Shown: positions 1-6,503, counted from the stretch's first letter. The stretch: 6,995 nt of DNA from Actinomycetes bacterium (GCA_021808425.1 JAKBBS010000164.1:1-6995), one strand, 5' to 3'. Made by a program: numbers and translations. The notes: generated from the sequence alone by a model not told the origin.

Positions 1-90
1 GGCATGTCGGTGGCGTCAACAGGACCGACGTCGACAGAGGCTCCGTGAGGGATTACGGCGTCGGGCACCCGGCGATGCTAGATCCGATGG

Positions 91-130
91 CGGGGAGTCA
101 TCACTTCGGAGCTATGCTCTGTGCTCCCCG
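91..130 (+). other. Inverted repeat / possible hairpin upstream of the tRNA
   Basis: CGGGGAG (91-97) is perfectly complementary to CTCCCCG (124-130). A smaller hairpin, GAGC-TAT-GCTC, nests inside the loop at about 109-119. It could be a factor-independent terminator of a gene left of the window or a structure in the tRNA leader, but no U-run follows. The loop also contains TATGCT (113-118), a 4/6 match to a -10 box without a convincing -35 partner. The remainder of 1-163 has no gene I can support: short frames are open from the window edge, but none gives a recognisable protein. Confidence 0.3.
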
Positions 131-163
131 GTGAACGCCTTTCCAAAGCACACACCAATAAGC

Positions 164-238
164 GCCCTCGTAGCTCAGGGGATAGAGCACCGGCCTCCGG
201 AGCCGGTGGCGGAGGTTCGAATCCTCCCGGGGGCACCA
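164..238 (+). tRNA. trnR: tRNA-Arg, anticodon CCG
   Basis: A complete cloverleaf can be folded by hand. The acceptor stem is GCCCTCG (164-170) with CGGGGGC (228-234), including one T-G wobble. The D stem is GCTC/GAGC (173-176/185-188). The anticodon stem is CCGGC/GCCGG (190-194/202-206) around the 7-base loop CTCCGGA. The T arm is GGAGG-TTCGAAT-CCTCC (211-227). The discriminator base is A235, and CCA is encoded at 236-238. Loop bases 197-199 give anticodon CCG, which reads the arginine codon CGG, a frequent codon in high-GC genomes. No variable-arm extension or intron is present. tRNA 3' ends are common phage and island integration sites, and the decayed DNA immediately downstream fits that pattern. 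Confidence 0.97.
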
Positions 239-246
239 GCGGGAAA

Positions 247-284
247 GAGGCCCTGACCAGCGCATATGTACAGGTCAGGGCCTT
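247..284 (+). terminator. Hairpin terminator of the tRNA-Arg gene
   Basis: AGGCCCTGACC (248-258) pairs perfectly with GGTCAGGGCCT (273-283) around a 14-base loop, and a G-T wobble (247/284) extends the stem to 12 pairs. It begins 9 bases after the tRNA CCA end. Only a short pyrimidine run (TTCT) follows, as is common for intrinsic terminators in high-GC actinobacteria. It most likely ends the tRNA transcript. Confidence 0.75.
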
Positions 285-297
285 CTACGGTGGCGGG

Positions 298-751
298 TCC
301 TTGTTCTCCCTGGCTGGGGCCCGTATCGGTGACCGTCGCTTGGCGTTGCTCGGCAACTCGGCGATTCCGCTTCTGTCGCTGTCCGCGCTCTCGGTCAGCT
401 CGGCCGCTGCTATCGGGTTGCTTTGCGGTGGACGGTGGGCGCGCAACCTGCGCTCGCCGTCCCGGCGGGTGATGCTGGTCGAAGCGGTACCCCGTGAATC
501 CGATCGGAACTCGGCATTCGGGTTCCTGCACGCCTTGGACGTGGGCGGCGGGGCCGAGGCCGGGTTGTACATGCTGGTCGCGGTGATCGCCTTGTTAATC
601 TTCCAGGGCGTGTCAGCGGCCACCGGGTACATGCACGGCTCGCGGTTCCCAGAAGGCCTCGCCGGGCGCTTCGCCAATCTCAGCGTGCTCGGCTATCTCA
701 TCTCCGCGCTCGGCTCGGCCGTGCTCGCCGTCGGCTACGCCGCCGACGCGG
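298..751 (+). pseudogene. MFS-transporter-like gene fragment
   Basis: This reading frame has no start of its own: the open frame runs back through the tRNA gene, which cannot be coding. From about 298 the codons become GC3-rich and the protein looks like part of a major facilitator superfamily transporter. It opens with ARIGDRR, resembling the cytoplasmic motif A between helices 2 and 3 (G-x-x-x-D-R-x-x-R). Next come a hydrophobic stretch (about 340-430), then RSPSRRVMLVEAVP and a short FGFLHALD segment, typical of the central region of MFS efflux pumps. Two more hydrophobic segments lie at about 565-620 and 680-735. A whole MFS protein is around 400 residues with 12 helices, whereas about 150 residues remain. 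The likeness is lost near 751, exactly where transposase homology starts on the other strand, so insertion or deletion probably broke the gene. The family call is by motif only. Confidence 0.5.
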
Positions 752-1060
752 GGCGTCGCTCGGGAACTGGGCCACGATCAAACTGACCTCGGCGATGATC
801 ACCTTTGCGGCGAACAGGCCGATCCCGGTGATCTCATCCAAGCGTTCTAGGACAGCGACGCTACCTGCTCCTGCGATCTCGCCAGTCTCGGGGTCCGGCG
901 CTGCCTGGACGGCGGGGATCGCAGCTACGAACTCGTTGGTGCGCGTGGTGAGGGTGTCGATATCGGCGTTGAGTGCGTCGACCTGACGGAGAAATGAACC
1001 TTCGATGACAGCGGTTCTCCCTCCCGTGTGGCACGGCTGTGAGACGACGTTCAGTGCAGC
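752..1060 (-). pseudogene. IS110-family transposase remnant (internal fragment)
   Basis: On the minus strand an open frame from about 1060 to 752 has no start codon. From about 1000 down it reads like the middle of an IS110/IS116/IS902 transposase. A helical linker (LRQVDALNADIDTLTTR) leads into an Ala/Pro-rich stretch, then RLDEITGIG and AAKVIIAEVSLIVAQFPSDA at 842-752. That is the helix-hairpin-helix-like opening of the C-terminal Transposase_20 domain, where family members read like LDxIPGIG...AxxIIAEIG-DMxxFP. The N-terminal DEDD nuclease domain and the C-terminal catalytic serine region are both absent, so this cannot be an active transposase. An in-frame TGA (1061-1063) lies just upstream. 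Homology stops at 752 against the MFS-like fragment. No terminal boundaries or target duplication could be identified. Confidence 0.7.
752..1060 (-). mobile_element. Decayed IS110-family insertion sequence
   Basis: This entry marks the mobile-element remnant defined by the transposase fragment. IS110 elements usually lack conspicuous terminal inverted repeats, so ends cannot be set from one copy. Only the stretch with recognisable coding similarity is given. Flanking bases 1061-1191 may belong to the same element but show no recognisable coding. They contain one small hairpin, GGCCGA-TTCG-TCGGCC (1085-1100). Confidence 0.5.
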
Positions 1061-1191
1061 TCACACATCTTGCCCTGGTGCGACGGCCGATTCGTCGGCC
1101 ACGTCGTGTGGTGAAGGCAGGCTTCGCATCCATGCGGGACTTGTCCTTCGGAGCCCTTCTCGACCGGCGCGGTTGCGGCTCTCGTAGGCTG

Positions 1192-1485
1192 CTAGGCAAG
1201 AAACTCGAAGGCATTGCCCAGGAGTAGCTTCTTCTGCTGCGCGGCGTCGCGGGCGGAGACATGGGCGACGATCGCGGGTGTGGCGGCAGCCCGCAGGGTC
1301 GGTGAGGAAGGTGAGGGGGTGAGGAGTTCGAGGCGATCCTTGCGGCCTCCGAGGCTACCGGTCAGTTTCCCGAGCACCCTGTAGAGAGCTTCTCGCCTTC
1401 GGTCTTCATAAGGAGAGTTAGCGGAAATGCGACATCGCATATACCCTCCAGAGACCTGCCAGCTCCAACGGGAGCTAGTCGTCAT
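1192..1485 (-). CDS. Small unrecognised ORF, possibly a decayed gene
   Basis: This 97-codon frame starts at an ATG that overlaps the mcd stop codon as ATGA (1485-1482), an arrangement typical of translational coupling. I do not recognise the protein. The N-terminal half is rich in Arg and Ser and reads like non-coding sequence. The last 30 or so residues (ATPAIVAHVSARDAAQQ... ending LGNAFEFLA) are more protein-like and faintly resemble the C-terminal helix of amidohydrolases, but this is a weak impression. A switch of frame near 1290-1310 (giving LTFLTDPA) would extend the plausible part, suggesting a frameshifted relic. A hairpin (1459-1478) lies at its very start and looks more like the end of the mcd transcript. 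No transmembrane segment or signal peptide is visible. Probably not a functional gene. Confidence 0.22.
   Translation of the reverse strand: MTTSSRWSWQVSGGYMRCRISANSPYEDRRREALYRVLGKLTGSLGGRKDRLELLTPSPSSPTLRAAATPAIVAHVSARDAAQQKKLLLGNAFEFLA
1459..1478 (-). terminator. Candidate terminator downstream of mcd
   Basis: Read on the minus strand, AGCTCC-CGTT-GGAGCT forms a 6-bp perfect stem with a 4-base loop. It is lengthened to 8 pairs by a T-G wobble and a C-G pair. It starts only a few bases after the mcd stop codon (1484-1482). No U-run follows. A second short palindrome, ATGCGA-TG-TCGCAT on the minus strand, lies further downstream at 1427-1440 and is followed by TTT. Placement fits transcription termination of mcd, but the stem is short. 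Confidence 0.4.
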
Positions 1486-3098
1486 GCACGGTCGGTCGCT
1501 CGGGATCTTTCGACAAGGCGTCTCGCGATCACCTTGAGGGCCAGAGTCTCGTCGGCCCCCTCGAAGATGGACAGCACACGCGCGTCTAGGAAATACCGCG
1601 ACACCGGGTACTCCTCGGCGTAACCCATGCCGCCATGAAGTTGCATCGCTTCACGGGTCACCCACTCCGCCGAGCGGCAGACGTACGCCTTGACCATCGA
1701 GGCTTCGAGGGCGCCTTCACCTTTCGCCATAAGGCGTGCCACTTGGTACATGTACTGGCGCGCCACCGCTATGTACACCGCCATGCGGGCAAGTTTGACC
1801 TGGCTCAGCTGATAACGGCCGATCGGCTGCCCGAATACGACCCGGTCGGCGGCATACTTGGTCGCCGCCTCGTATGCCGCCTGCATGACACCCACGGCGC
1901 GCGCAGCCGTTTGGAGACGTCCGTTCTCGAAGCCCTCCATCTGCAGATAGAAACCCCGTCCGAGTCCTTTGTCCCCTCCGACGAGTGAGTCGGCGGGGGC
2001 CTTCCACCCGTCGAAGGAGAGCTCGTAAGAATGCATGCCCCGGTAGCCGATCGTGTCGATCGGGCGGCCTTCGAGGCGGCCACCCCCGGGCTGGGCGAAG
2101 GAGAACCCGCGGCCGTCGGCGCGTTCTTTTTCCACAACGAAGAGCGACAGTCCACGATGACCGAGCGAGCGGTCGGGGTCGGTTCGCGCAAGCAGCATCA
2201 CAACATCCGCCCGGGCGGCGAAAGTCGACCACGTCTTGGTCCCGTTGATCACCCAACCGCCACCGCCGAGGGGGGAGGCAGTAACAGTCACTCCGGCTAC
2301 GTCCGAACCGAAGTCCGGTTCCGTGACCGCCACCGCTGCCATGACTTCGCCGCTCGCGAGGCGCGGCAGCCAGTTCTGCTTTTGTGCCTCGGTGCCACCG
2401 CGGACGAGCGCCCGGGCGAGGATCTCGGGTCGTGTGATCAAGGATCCGCCGGCGCCGAGAGACGCCCGTGACAACTCCTCGGTGGCAACGACCATGCCGA
2501 GGTAGTCGCTTTCCCCGCCGCTCGCGAAACCTCCGTATTCCTCGGGGATCGACAACCCGAACGCGCCGAGCTCCGCCAAGCCTGAGATGATCGACTCGGG
2601 GATATCGGTATTATCGCGGTGGATCGCTTGGGCGACGGGGCCGATCTGCTCTTCGGCGAAGCGGCGAAAGGTCTCCTGAACCAGCTCGAAGTCGCTGTCG
2701 AGGCGGCGCGCGCCGGACATGCCGGCGAGTTCTGCGAGCCACGCAGGATCCCGGTAGGCCGCGACCTCAGAAAGCGCACCGCCGAGTGCCCCGGCCGGAA
2801 GTCCCCATGCCGCCTCCCGTCCGGCGATCCGGGCCGCCAGGTCGGCGATCGAGTCAGCGACGAAGGCGCATGCGATCCGCGCCTCGGCCTCGCCGTGTGT
2901 CCCGTAGTCGACAGCAACCCGGGCGCCTTCCATTGCCGCCGCTGCGTGAGCTAGGTCGTAAGCGACCACCTGATGAACTTCCAGAGCGTCGGGTCCCCTA
3001 GCAGCCAAGTGGCCTATCGTCGTGTCGAGAGCGGCTCGGGCCACCCCGACCGAGCGTGACGCTGCGGTCAGGTCGGGCATGGATGAACTCGGGATCAC
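1482..3098 (-). CDS. mcd: (2S)-methylsuccinyl-CoA dehydrogenase
   Basis: This FAD enzyme of the acyl-CoA dehydrogenase family oxidises (2S)-methylsuccinyl-CoA to mesaconyl-(C1)-CoA in the ethylmalonyl-CoA pathway, passing electrons to electron-transfer flavoprotein in the cytosol. The 538 residues match the unusually long Mcd subfamily; ordinary acyl-CoA dehydrogenases have about 380-400. Residues 1-130 are an Ala-rich helical N-terminal extension typical of Mcd. The N-terminal ACAD domain spans about 135-255. The middle beta domain starts at signature VTEPDFGSD (258-266) and includes NGTKTWSTFAARA (285-297). The block GRPIDTIGYRGMHSYEL (344-360) and FENGRLQTAARAVGVMQAAYE (390-410) are near-diagnostic of Mcd. 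The C-terminal helical domain holds QLHGGMGYAEEYP (486-498) and FEGADE (512-517), with Glu513 as expected catalytic base. The GTG start is chosen because GAGGAG sits 6 bases upstream; the internal ATG at codon 7 has no such site. It is transcribed divergently from ecm, whose product is its substrate. Confidence 0.93.
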   Translation of the reverse strand: MIPSSSMPDLTAASRSVGVARAALDTTIGHLAARGPDALEVHQVVAYDLAHAAAAMEGARVAVDYGTHGEAEARIACAFVADSIADLAARIAGREAAWGLPAGALGGALSEVAAYRDPAWLAELAGMSGARRLDSDFELVQETFRRFAEEQIGPVAQAIHRDNTDIPESIISGLAELGAFGLSIPEEYGGFASGGESDYLGMVVATEELSRASLGAGGSLITRPEILARALVRGGTEAQKQNWLPRLASGEVMAAVAVTEPDFGSDVAGVTVTASPLGGGGWVINGTKTWSTFAARADVVMLLARTDPDRSLGHRGLSLFVVEKERADGRGFSFAQPGGGRLEGRPIDTIGYRGMHSYELSFDGWKAPADSLVGGDKGLGRGFYLQMEGFENGRLQTAARAVGVMQAAYEAATKYAADRVVFGQPIGRYQLSQVKLARMAVYIAVARQYMYQVARLMAKGEGALEASMVKAYVCRSAEWVTREAMQLHGGMGYAEEYPVSRYFLDARVLSIFEGADETLALKVIARRLVERSRATDRA

Positions 3099-3104
3099 AC
3101 ACCG

Positions 3105-3110
3105 CTCCTC
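3105..3110 (-). promoter_or_regulatory. mcd ribosome binding site
   Basis: GAGGAG on the minus strand, 6 bases from the GTG at 3098-3096. It decides that start over the internal ATG at 3080-3078, which has no purine-rich site before it. Confidence 0.7.
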
Positions 3111-3235
3111 GGTCTAGGCAAGCGGCCGATACGCTAGCCGCCACCGTCGCAATCCACGCAGTCCCGTGCCGCCGGTTCCCTTACCTGCTAGAACGACCGC
3201 CCATGGGATGCGCTGATCCGCTCGTCGGGATTGAC

Positions 3236-3252
3236 TTGCGATCGGGTTGCGA
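3236..3252 (+). repeat. Tandem TTGCGA hexamers, possible operator
   Basis: TTGCGA occurs at 3236-3241 and 3247-3252, with starts 11 bp apart (about one helical turn), just ahead of the ecm ribosome site. A third copy in the opposite direction (TCGCAA, 3147-3152) lies on the mcd side, about 49 bp before its start codon. The spacing and symmetry would suit a dimeric regulator acting on both genes. Hexamers do recur by chance, and no regulator gene is in the window. Confidence 0.25.
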
Positions 3253-3257
3253 CTGTC

Positions 3258-3263
3258 GGGAGG
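3258..3263 (+). promoter_or_regulatory. ecm ribosome binding site
   Basis: GGGAGG, 8 bases before the GTG start at 3272-3274. It supports this start, which also gives the N-terminus expected for the family: a few residues before the conserved RTYSGHSTA block. Confidence 0.7.
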
Positions 3264-3271
3264 TCTAGGCG

Positions 3272-5224
3272 GTGGCTGATCCAGCTTGGCTGATGCGAAC
3301 CTACTCAGGGCACTCGACCGCCCGCGCTTCGAATGCCCTCTACAGGAGCAATCTCGCGAAAGGCCAGACCGGCTTGTCGGTCGCGTTCGACCTGCCGACT
3401 CAGACCGGGTACGACCCTGACGCCCCCGAGGCGGCAGGCGAGGTAGGCAAAGTCGGGGTGCCCGTCGCGCACCTCGGCCACATGGGCGAGCTCATGGACG
3501 CCATACCACTGGAGCGGATGAACACGTCGATGACCATCAACGCGACCGCTGCGTGGATTCTCGGCCTGTACGCCGCTCTGGCCAAGCAACGCGGGTTGGA
3601 CCTGAGGCTGCTCAGCGGCACCACCCAGAATGACATCGTCAAGGAATACCTAGCCAGGGGGACTTACATCTTCGCTCCCCCGGCCTCCAGGCGCCTCACT
3701 GTCGACATCATCGCCTGGACATTGCGCAACACCCCGAAGTGGAATCCGATCAACGTGTGCAGCTACCACCTCCAAGAAGCCGGGGCGACGCCGAGGCAGG
3801 AGGTGGCGTTCGCGCTGGCGACCGCCGTTGGGGTCCTCGACGCCGTCGCCGAGTCCGGGAAGGTCACAGCTGACGAAATGCCCGACGTCGTGGGCAGGAT
3901 CTCGTTCTTCTGCAACTCAGGCATCCGCTTCGTGGAAGAAGTTTGCAAGATGCGAGCGTTCGCGGCGATGTGGGACCGCATTTGCGCTGAGCGCTACGGC
4001 GTACGCGACCCGAAGCTGCGCCGCTTCCGCTATGGAGTGCAGGTCAACTCTCTGGGGCTCACCGAGCAACAACCCGAGAACAACGTGACGCGCATCGTCC
4101 TCGAGACCTTGGGCGTCACCTTGTCCAAGGACGCCCGCGCCAGGGCGATCCAGCTTCCGGCGTGGAACGAAGCGCTCGGCCTTCCCCGCCCCTGGGACCA
4201 GCAGTGGTCTCTGCGCATCCAGCAGGTGCTCGCCTATGAGAGCGACCTACTCGACTACGACGACATCTTCGCGGGATCTCACGTCATCGAAGCCCGCACA
4301 GCCGAGCTCGTCGACGCGGCAACGGTGGAGCTCGAAGAGATAGAGGCCATGGGCGGCGCCTTCGCCTCGATCGACGAACTCAAAGCTCGGCTTGTGCGCA
4401 GCCAGTCGGAGCGCACCCAGAGAATCGAGTCGGGCGAGATGACCGTGGTAGGGGTAAACCGCTTCGAAACAACCGAACCGTCACCTCTCGGCGGTGACAG
4501 CGCCATACTGAGGGTCGATCCAGCCGTCGAAGCCGAGCTGGTGGCCGACATCGAAAGGTGGCGTTCAGCGCGCCACCAGACGGCTGTGCTGCGTTGCCTG
4601 GACGATTTGCGCCGCAGCGCCGAAACCGACGACGTCAACCTCATGGGTCCGACCATCGCCCTGGCGCTTGCGGGGGGCACCACAGGAGAGTGGGCCGGCG
4701 CTCTGCGTGACTTATGGGGCGAGTACCGCGCTCCGACCGGCATCTCGGGAGGATCGGGGGTTCGCAGTTTTGCGCTCGCGGAAGTCCGTGAGCGGGTGCG
4801 TGTTCTGAGCGAGCTCGGCGGAGGCCGTCCCCGCTTGCTCGTGGCGAAGCCCGGCCTCGACGGTCACTCCAACGGCGCCGAGCAGATTGCCGTAGCCGCA
4901 CGCGACGCCGGGTTCGAGGTCATCTACCAAGGCATCCGCCAATCGCCGCCGCAGATAGCCGCCACTGCGCGCGACGAGGACGTCGACGTGGTAGGGCTGT
5001 CGATCCTCTCCGGGGGCCACCTTCAGCTGGTCGCTTCGGTTATGGAGCACCTATCGGCCGCAGACGTCGACGCCCCGGTGGTCGTCGGTGGGATCATCCC
5101 CCCCGTCGACGAGCAGCGCCTACTCGATCTCGGGGTTGCCGCCGTGTACACGCCAAAGGACTTTCAGATCGCCCGGATCATTGCCGAGCTAGCGGAGCTG
5201 GTGGCGTCCCGGCCTTCGACTTGA
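3272..5224 (+). CDS. ecm: Ethylmalonyl-CoA mutase, coenzyme B12-dependent
   Basis: The enzyme uses adenosylcobalamin to rearrange (2R)-ethylmalonyl-CoA to (2S)-methylsuccinyl-CoA in the cytosol, the substrate of the divergent mcd product; it is called MeaA in some organisms. The 650 residues have the usual single-chain Ecm layout. The catalytic TIM-barrel domain spans about 1-400. It shows RTYSGHSTARASNALY (9-24), AFDLPTQTGYD (38-48), TINATAAW (88-95), GTTQNDIVKEYLARGTY (116-132), NVCSYHLQEAGA (161-172), NSLGLTEQQPENN (259-271) and LPAWNEALGLPRPWDQQW (295-312). A linker follows (about 400-515). The C-terminal cobalamin domain has D530-x-H532-x-x-G535, with His532 as lower cobalt ligand, S577-x-L579 and G606-G607. 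The PTQTGYD and INATAAW blocks separate it from methylmalonyl-CoA mutase. The fused B12 domain separates it from two-subunit isobutyryl-CoA mutase. A GTG start with GGGAGG 8 bases upstream gives a full-length N-terminus. All landmarks are intact. Confidence 0.94.
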   Translation: MADPAWLMRTYSGHSTARASNALYRSNLAKGQTGLSVAFDLPTQTGYDPDAPEAAGEVGKVGVPVAHLGHMGELMDAIPLERMNTSMTINATAAWILGLYAALAKQRGLDLRLLSGTTQNDIVKEYLARGTYIFAPPASRRLTVDIIAWTLRNTPKWNPINVCSYHLQEAGATPRQEVAFALATAVGVLDAVAESGKVTADEMPDVVGRISFFCNSGIRFVEEVCKMRAFAAMWDRICAERYGVRDPKLRRFRYGVQVNSLGLTEQQPENNVTRIVLETLGVTLSKDARARAIQLPAWNEALGLPRPWDQQWSLRIQQVLAYESDLLDYDDIFAGSHVIEARTAELVDAATVELEEIEAMGGAFASIDELKARLVRSQSERTQRIESGEMTVVGVNRFETTEPSPLGGDSAILRVDPAVEAELVADIERWRSARHQTAVLRCLDDLRRSAETDDVNLMGPTIALALAGGTTGEWAGALRDLWGEYRAPTGISGGSGVRSFALAEVRERVRVLSELGGGRPRLLVAKPGLDGHSNGAEQIAVAARDAGFEVIYQGIRQSPPQIAATARDEDVDVVGLSILSGGHLQLVASVMEHLSAADVDAPVVVGGIIPPVDEQRLLDLGVAAVYTPKDFQIARIIAELAELVASRPST

Positions 5225-5318
5225 CCAGCAGGGCCGAGGGCGGGTCGACGTCGAGCGGATCGGGCGTCGCGTCCCTAATACGGGCGACTCGCGGCGTCGA
5301 TCTGGTAGGAACAAGGCC
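5225..5318 (+). promoter_or_regulatory. ecm-pntAA intergenic gap
   Basis: Ninety-four bases separate the two same-strand genes. The gap holds AGGA (5307-5310), 8 bases before the pntAA GTG, and a short palindrome TCGACGTCGA (5245-5254). TAATAC (5276-5281) is a poor -10 candidate without a -35. No strong terminator is seen, so read-through from ecm and a separate pnt promoter both remain possible. Confidence 0.35.
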
Positions 5319-6503
5319 GTGAAGGTTGCGGTAGCCGCTGAAAGCCATCCCGGGGAGCGTCGCGTCGCGCTCGTCCCCGACGGAGTGAAGTCGCTGACCG
5401 GCCAAGGATGGACCGTCGTGATCGAATCGGGGGCAGGGCTGCCGGCGTCGTTCTCGGACTCCGACTATTCGGCTGCCGGCGCCGAGATTGTTGCTGACAT
5501 TCGCCCATGCCTTGCAGATGTGTCGTTGCTGGCTACGGTCCAGGCGCCGTCGCCGCTACTGGCGGGCGCTCTTGCTCCCGGTACCGCCACGGTCGGCTTC
5601 TTCGACCCGAACGACCCCGGGCAGGTGCTTCGGGTGTTGTCTGTACGCCAAGCGACAGTGTTCAGCTTCGACCTACTTCCCCGTATAAGCCGCGCTCAGC
5701 CCATGGACGCTTTGTCGTCCCAAGCTACCGTCGGTGGGTACCGGGCGGCCCTGTGCGCAGCGAACCACCTCGGCCGCTTCTTTCCAATGCTCATGACCGC
5801 AGCAGGCACCGTGCCCCCTGCGAAAGTCTTGGTGATGGGCGCCGGCGTCGCCGGGCTACAGGCAATAGCTACTGCAAGGCGTCTCGGTGCCGTGGTTCGC
5901 GCCTACGACGTCCGGGCCGCAGCGAGAGAAGAGACCGAGAGTCTCGGAGCAAAGTTCGTTGATCTCGGTATAACGGCGGAAGGGGCCGGTGGCTACGCTA
6001 GGGAGCTGACCCCTGAGCAGCTTGCGGCCAGTCAGGCGGCCCTCGCTGGTGAGGTCGCGCGCTCCGACATCGTGATCACCACCGCCGCGGTGCCCGGCCG
6101 GCGGGCGCCGATCCTTCTAACCACCCCGATGGTCGAAGCGATGGCGTCAGGGTCGATTGTCGTGGACATGGCCGCCGACTCCGGCGGAAATTGCGAAGCG
6201 ACAAAGCCGGGGGAGGAGATTGTCGTTGGGGGGACGACTGTCGTCGGCATGACCAACCCGGCGTCCACGATGCCGACCCACGCGAGCGTCCTCTACTCCC
6301 GCAACGTCGTCAACCTAGTGAAGGTGATCCAATCGGCAGCGAGGCCGAGAGACGGCCAAAGAGGTCTCGGCGAGCTCGACTTCACCGACGAGATTGTCGC
6401 CGGGACGTGCCTTCTTGCGCAAGGCCGGCCGGTGAACCTCCGGGCCGCCGAGATCTTGGGTCTGGAGCCTGTCTCCTTGACAACTGAAGGGAGCGAACAG
6501 TGA
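5319..6503 (+). CDS. pntAA: NAD(P) transhydrogenase subunit alpha 1 (NAD-binding domain I)
   Basis: This peripheral NAD(H)-binding component of the proton-translocating transhydrogenase passes hydride from NADH to NADP+ at the expense of the proton gradient. The 394 residues fit the short alpha-1 chain of three-subunit enzymes; E. coli-type PntA carries extra membrane segments. The N-terminus, MKVAVAAE-x-x-PGERRVALVP (1-20), is the classic alanine dehydrogenase/PNT opening. The loop SRAQPMDALSSQA (124-136) carries conserved Arg, Asp and Gln for NAD binding. The Rossmann motif is G174-A-G176-V-A-G179, with acidic Asp197 at the end of the second strand (YDVR), consistent with NAD rather than NADP. 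AADSGGNCE and the following VVGMTN lie in the closing nucleotide-binding part. There is no membrane segment. The GTG start has AGGA 8 bases upstream. Its stop overlaps the next gene by GTGA. Alanine dehydrogenase is less likely given the downstream pntAB and pntB. Confidence 0.95.
   Translation: MKVAVAAESHPGERRVALVPDGVKSLTGQGWTVVIESGAGLPASFSDSDYSAAGAEIVADIRPCLADVSLLATVQAPSPLLAGALAPGTATVGFFDPNDPGQVLRVLSVRQATVFSFDLLPRISRAQPMDALSSQATVGGYRAALCAANHLGRFFPMLMTAAGTVPPAKVLVMGAGVAGLQAIATARRLGAVVRAYDVRAAAREETESLGAKFVDLGITAEGAGGYARELTPEQLAASQAALAGEVARSDIVITTAAVPGRRAPILLTTPMVEAMASGSIVVDMAADSGGNCEATKPGEEIVVGGTTVVGMTNPASTMPTHASVLYSRNVVNLVKVIQSAARPRDGQRGLGELDFTDEIVAGTCLLAQGRPVNLRAAEILGLEPVSLTTEGSEQ

Larger units (their letters stand above)
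3099..3271. promoter_or_regulatory. Shared divergent promoter region of mcd and ecm
   Basis: The 173 bp between the two GTG starts must carry both promoters. I found no convincing -35/-10 pair on either strand. TTGACT (3231-3236) looks like a -35 box, but it would place the transcript start at or after the ecm ribosome site, so I do not call it. TAGAAC (3189-3194, + strand) and TAGCGT (3136-3131, - strand) are weak -10-like sequences without partners. The divergent layout allows one regulator to control both steps together. Confidence 0.6.

Noticed and set aside
121..786. A single 221-codon CDS from the GTG at 121
   Set aside because: It would run through the tRNA and its terminator. Only the part after about 298 is protein-like, so it was reported as a gene fragment.
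1085..1100. GGCCGA-TTCG-TCGGCC hairpin as an IS end or RNA element
   Set aside because: The 6-bp stem is within chance expectation in this GC-rich DNA, and no second copy or gene context supports a role.
861..1262. Minus-strand 133-codon frame
   Set aside because: Its Arg/Ser/Pro-rich translation is the out-of-frame shadow of the IS110 fragment.
1427..1561. Small + strand ORF starting at the ATG at 1427 with AAGGAGAG upstream
   Set aside because: The product is short and unrecognisable, and its 3' half is antisense to the conserved end of mcd.
1717..2256. Long antisense and out-of-frame ORFs inside mcd (also 2438-2917, 1635-1988, 2031-2471)
   Set aside because: They have low-complexity Arg/Pro-rich products, as expected for alternative frames of a high-GC gene; the mcd frame is unambiguous.
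3231..3236. TTGACT as a -35 box for ecm
   Set aside because: No -10 box lies at 16-18 bp, and transcription would start at or after the ribosome binding site.
4673..4682. GGGGGCACCA, identical to the last 10 bases of the tRNA-Arg gene, as a possible att-site duplicate
   Set aside because: It lies inside the intact ecm coding region, is short and GC-rich, and the match does not extend beyond the 10 bases.
4279..4743. Minus-strand 154-codon ORF inside ecm
   Set aside because: It is a Ser/Arg-rich shadow with no ribosome site or family motif, antisense to conserved mutase sequence.
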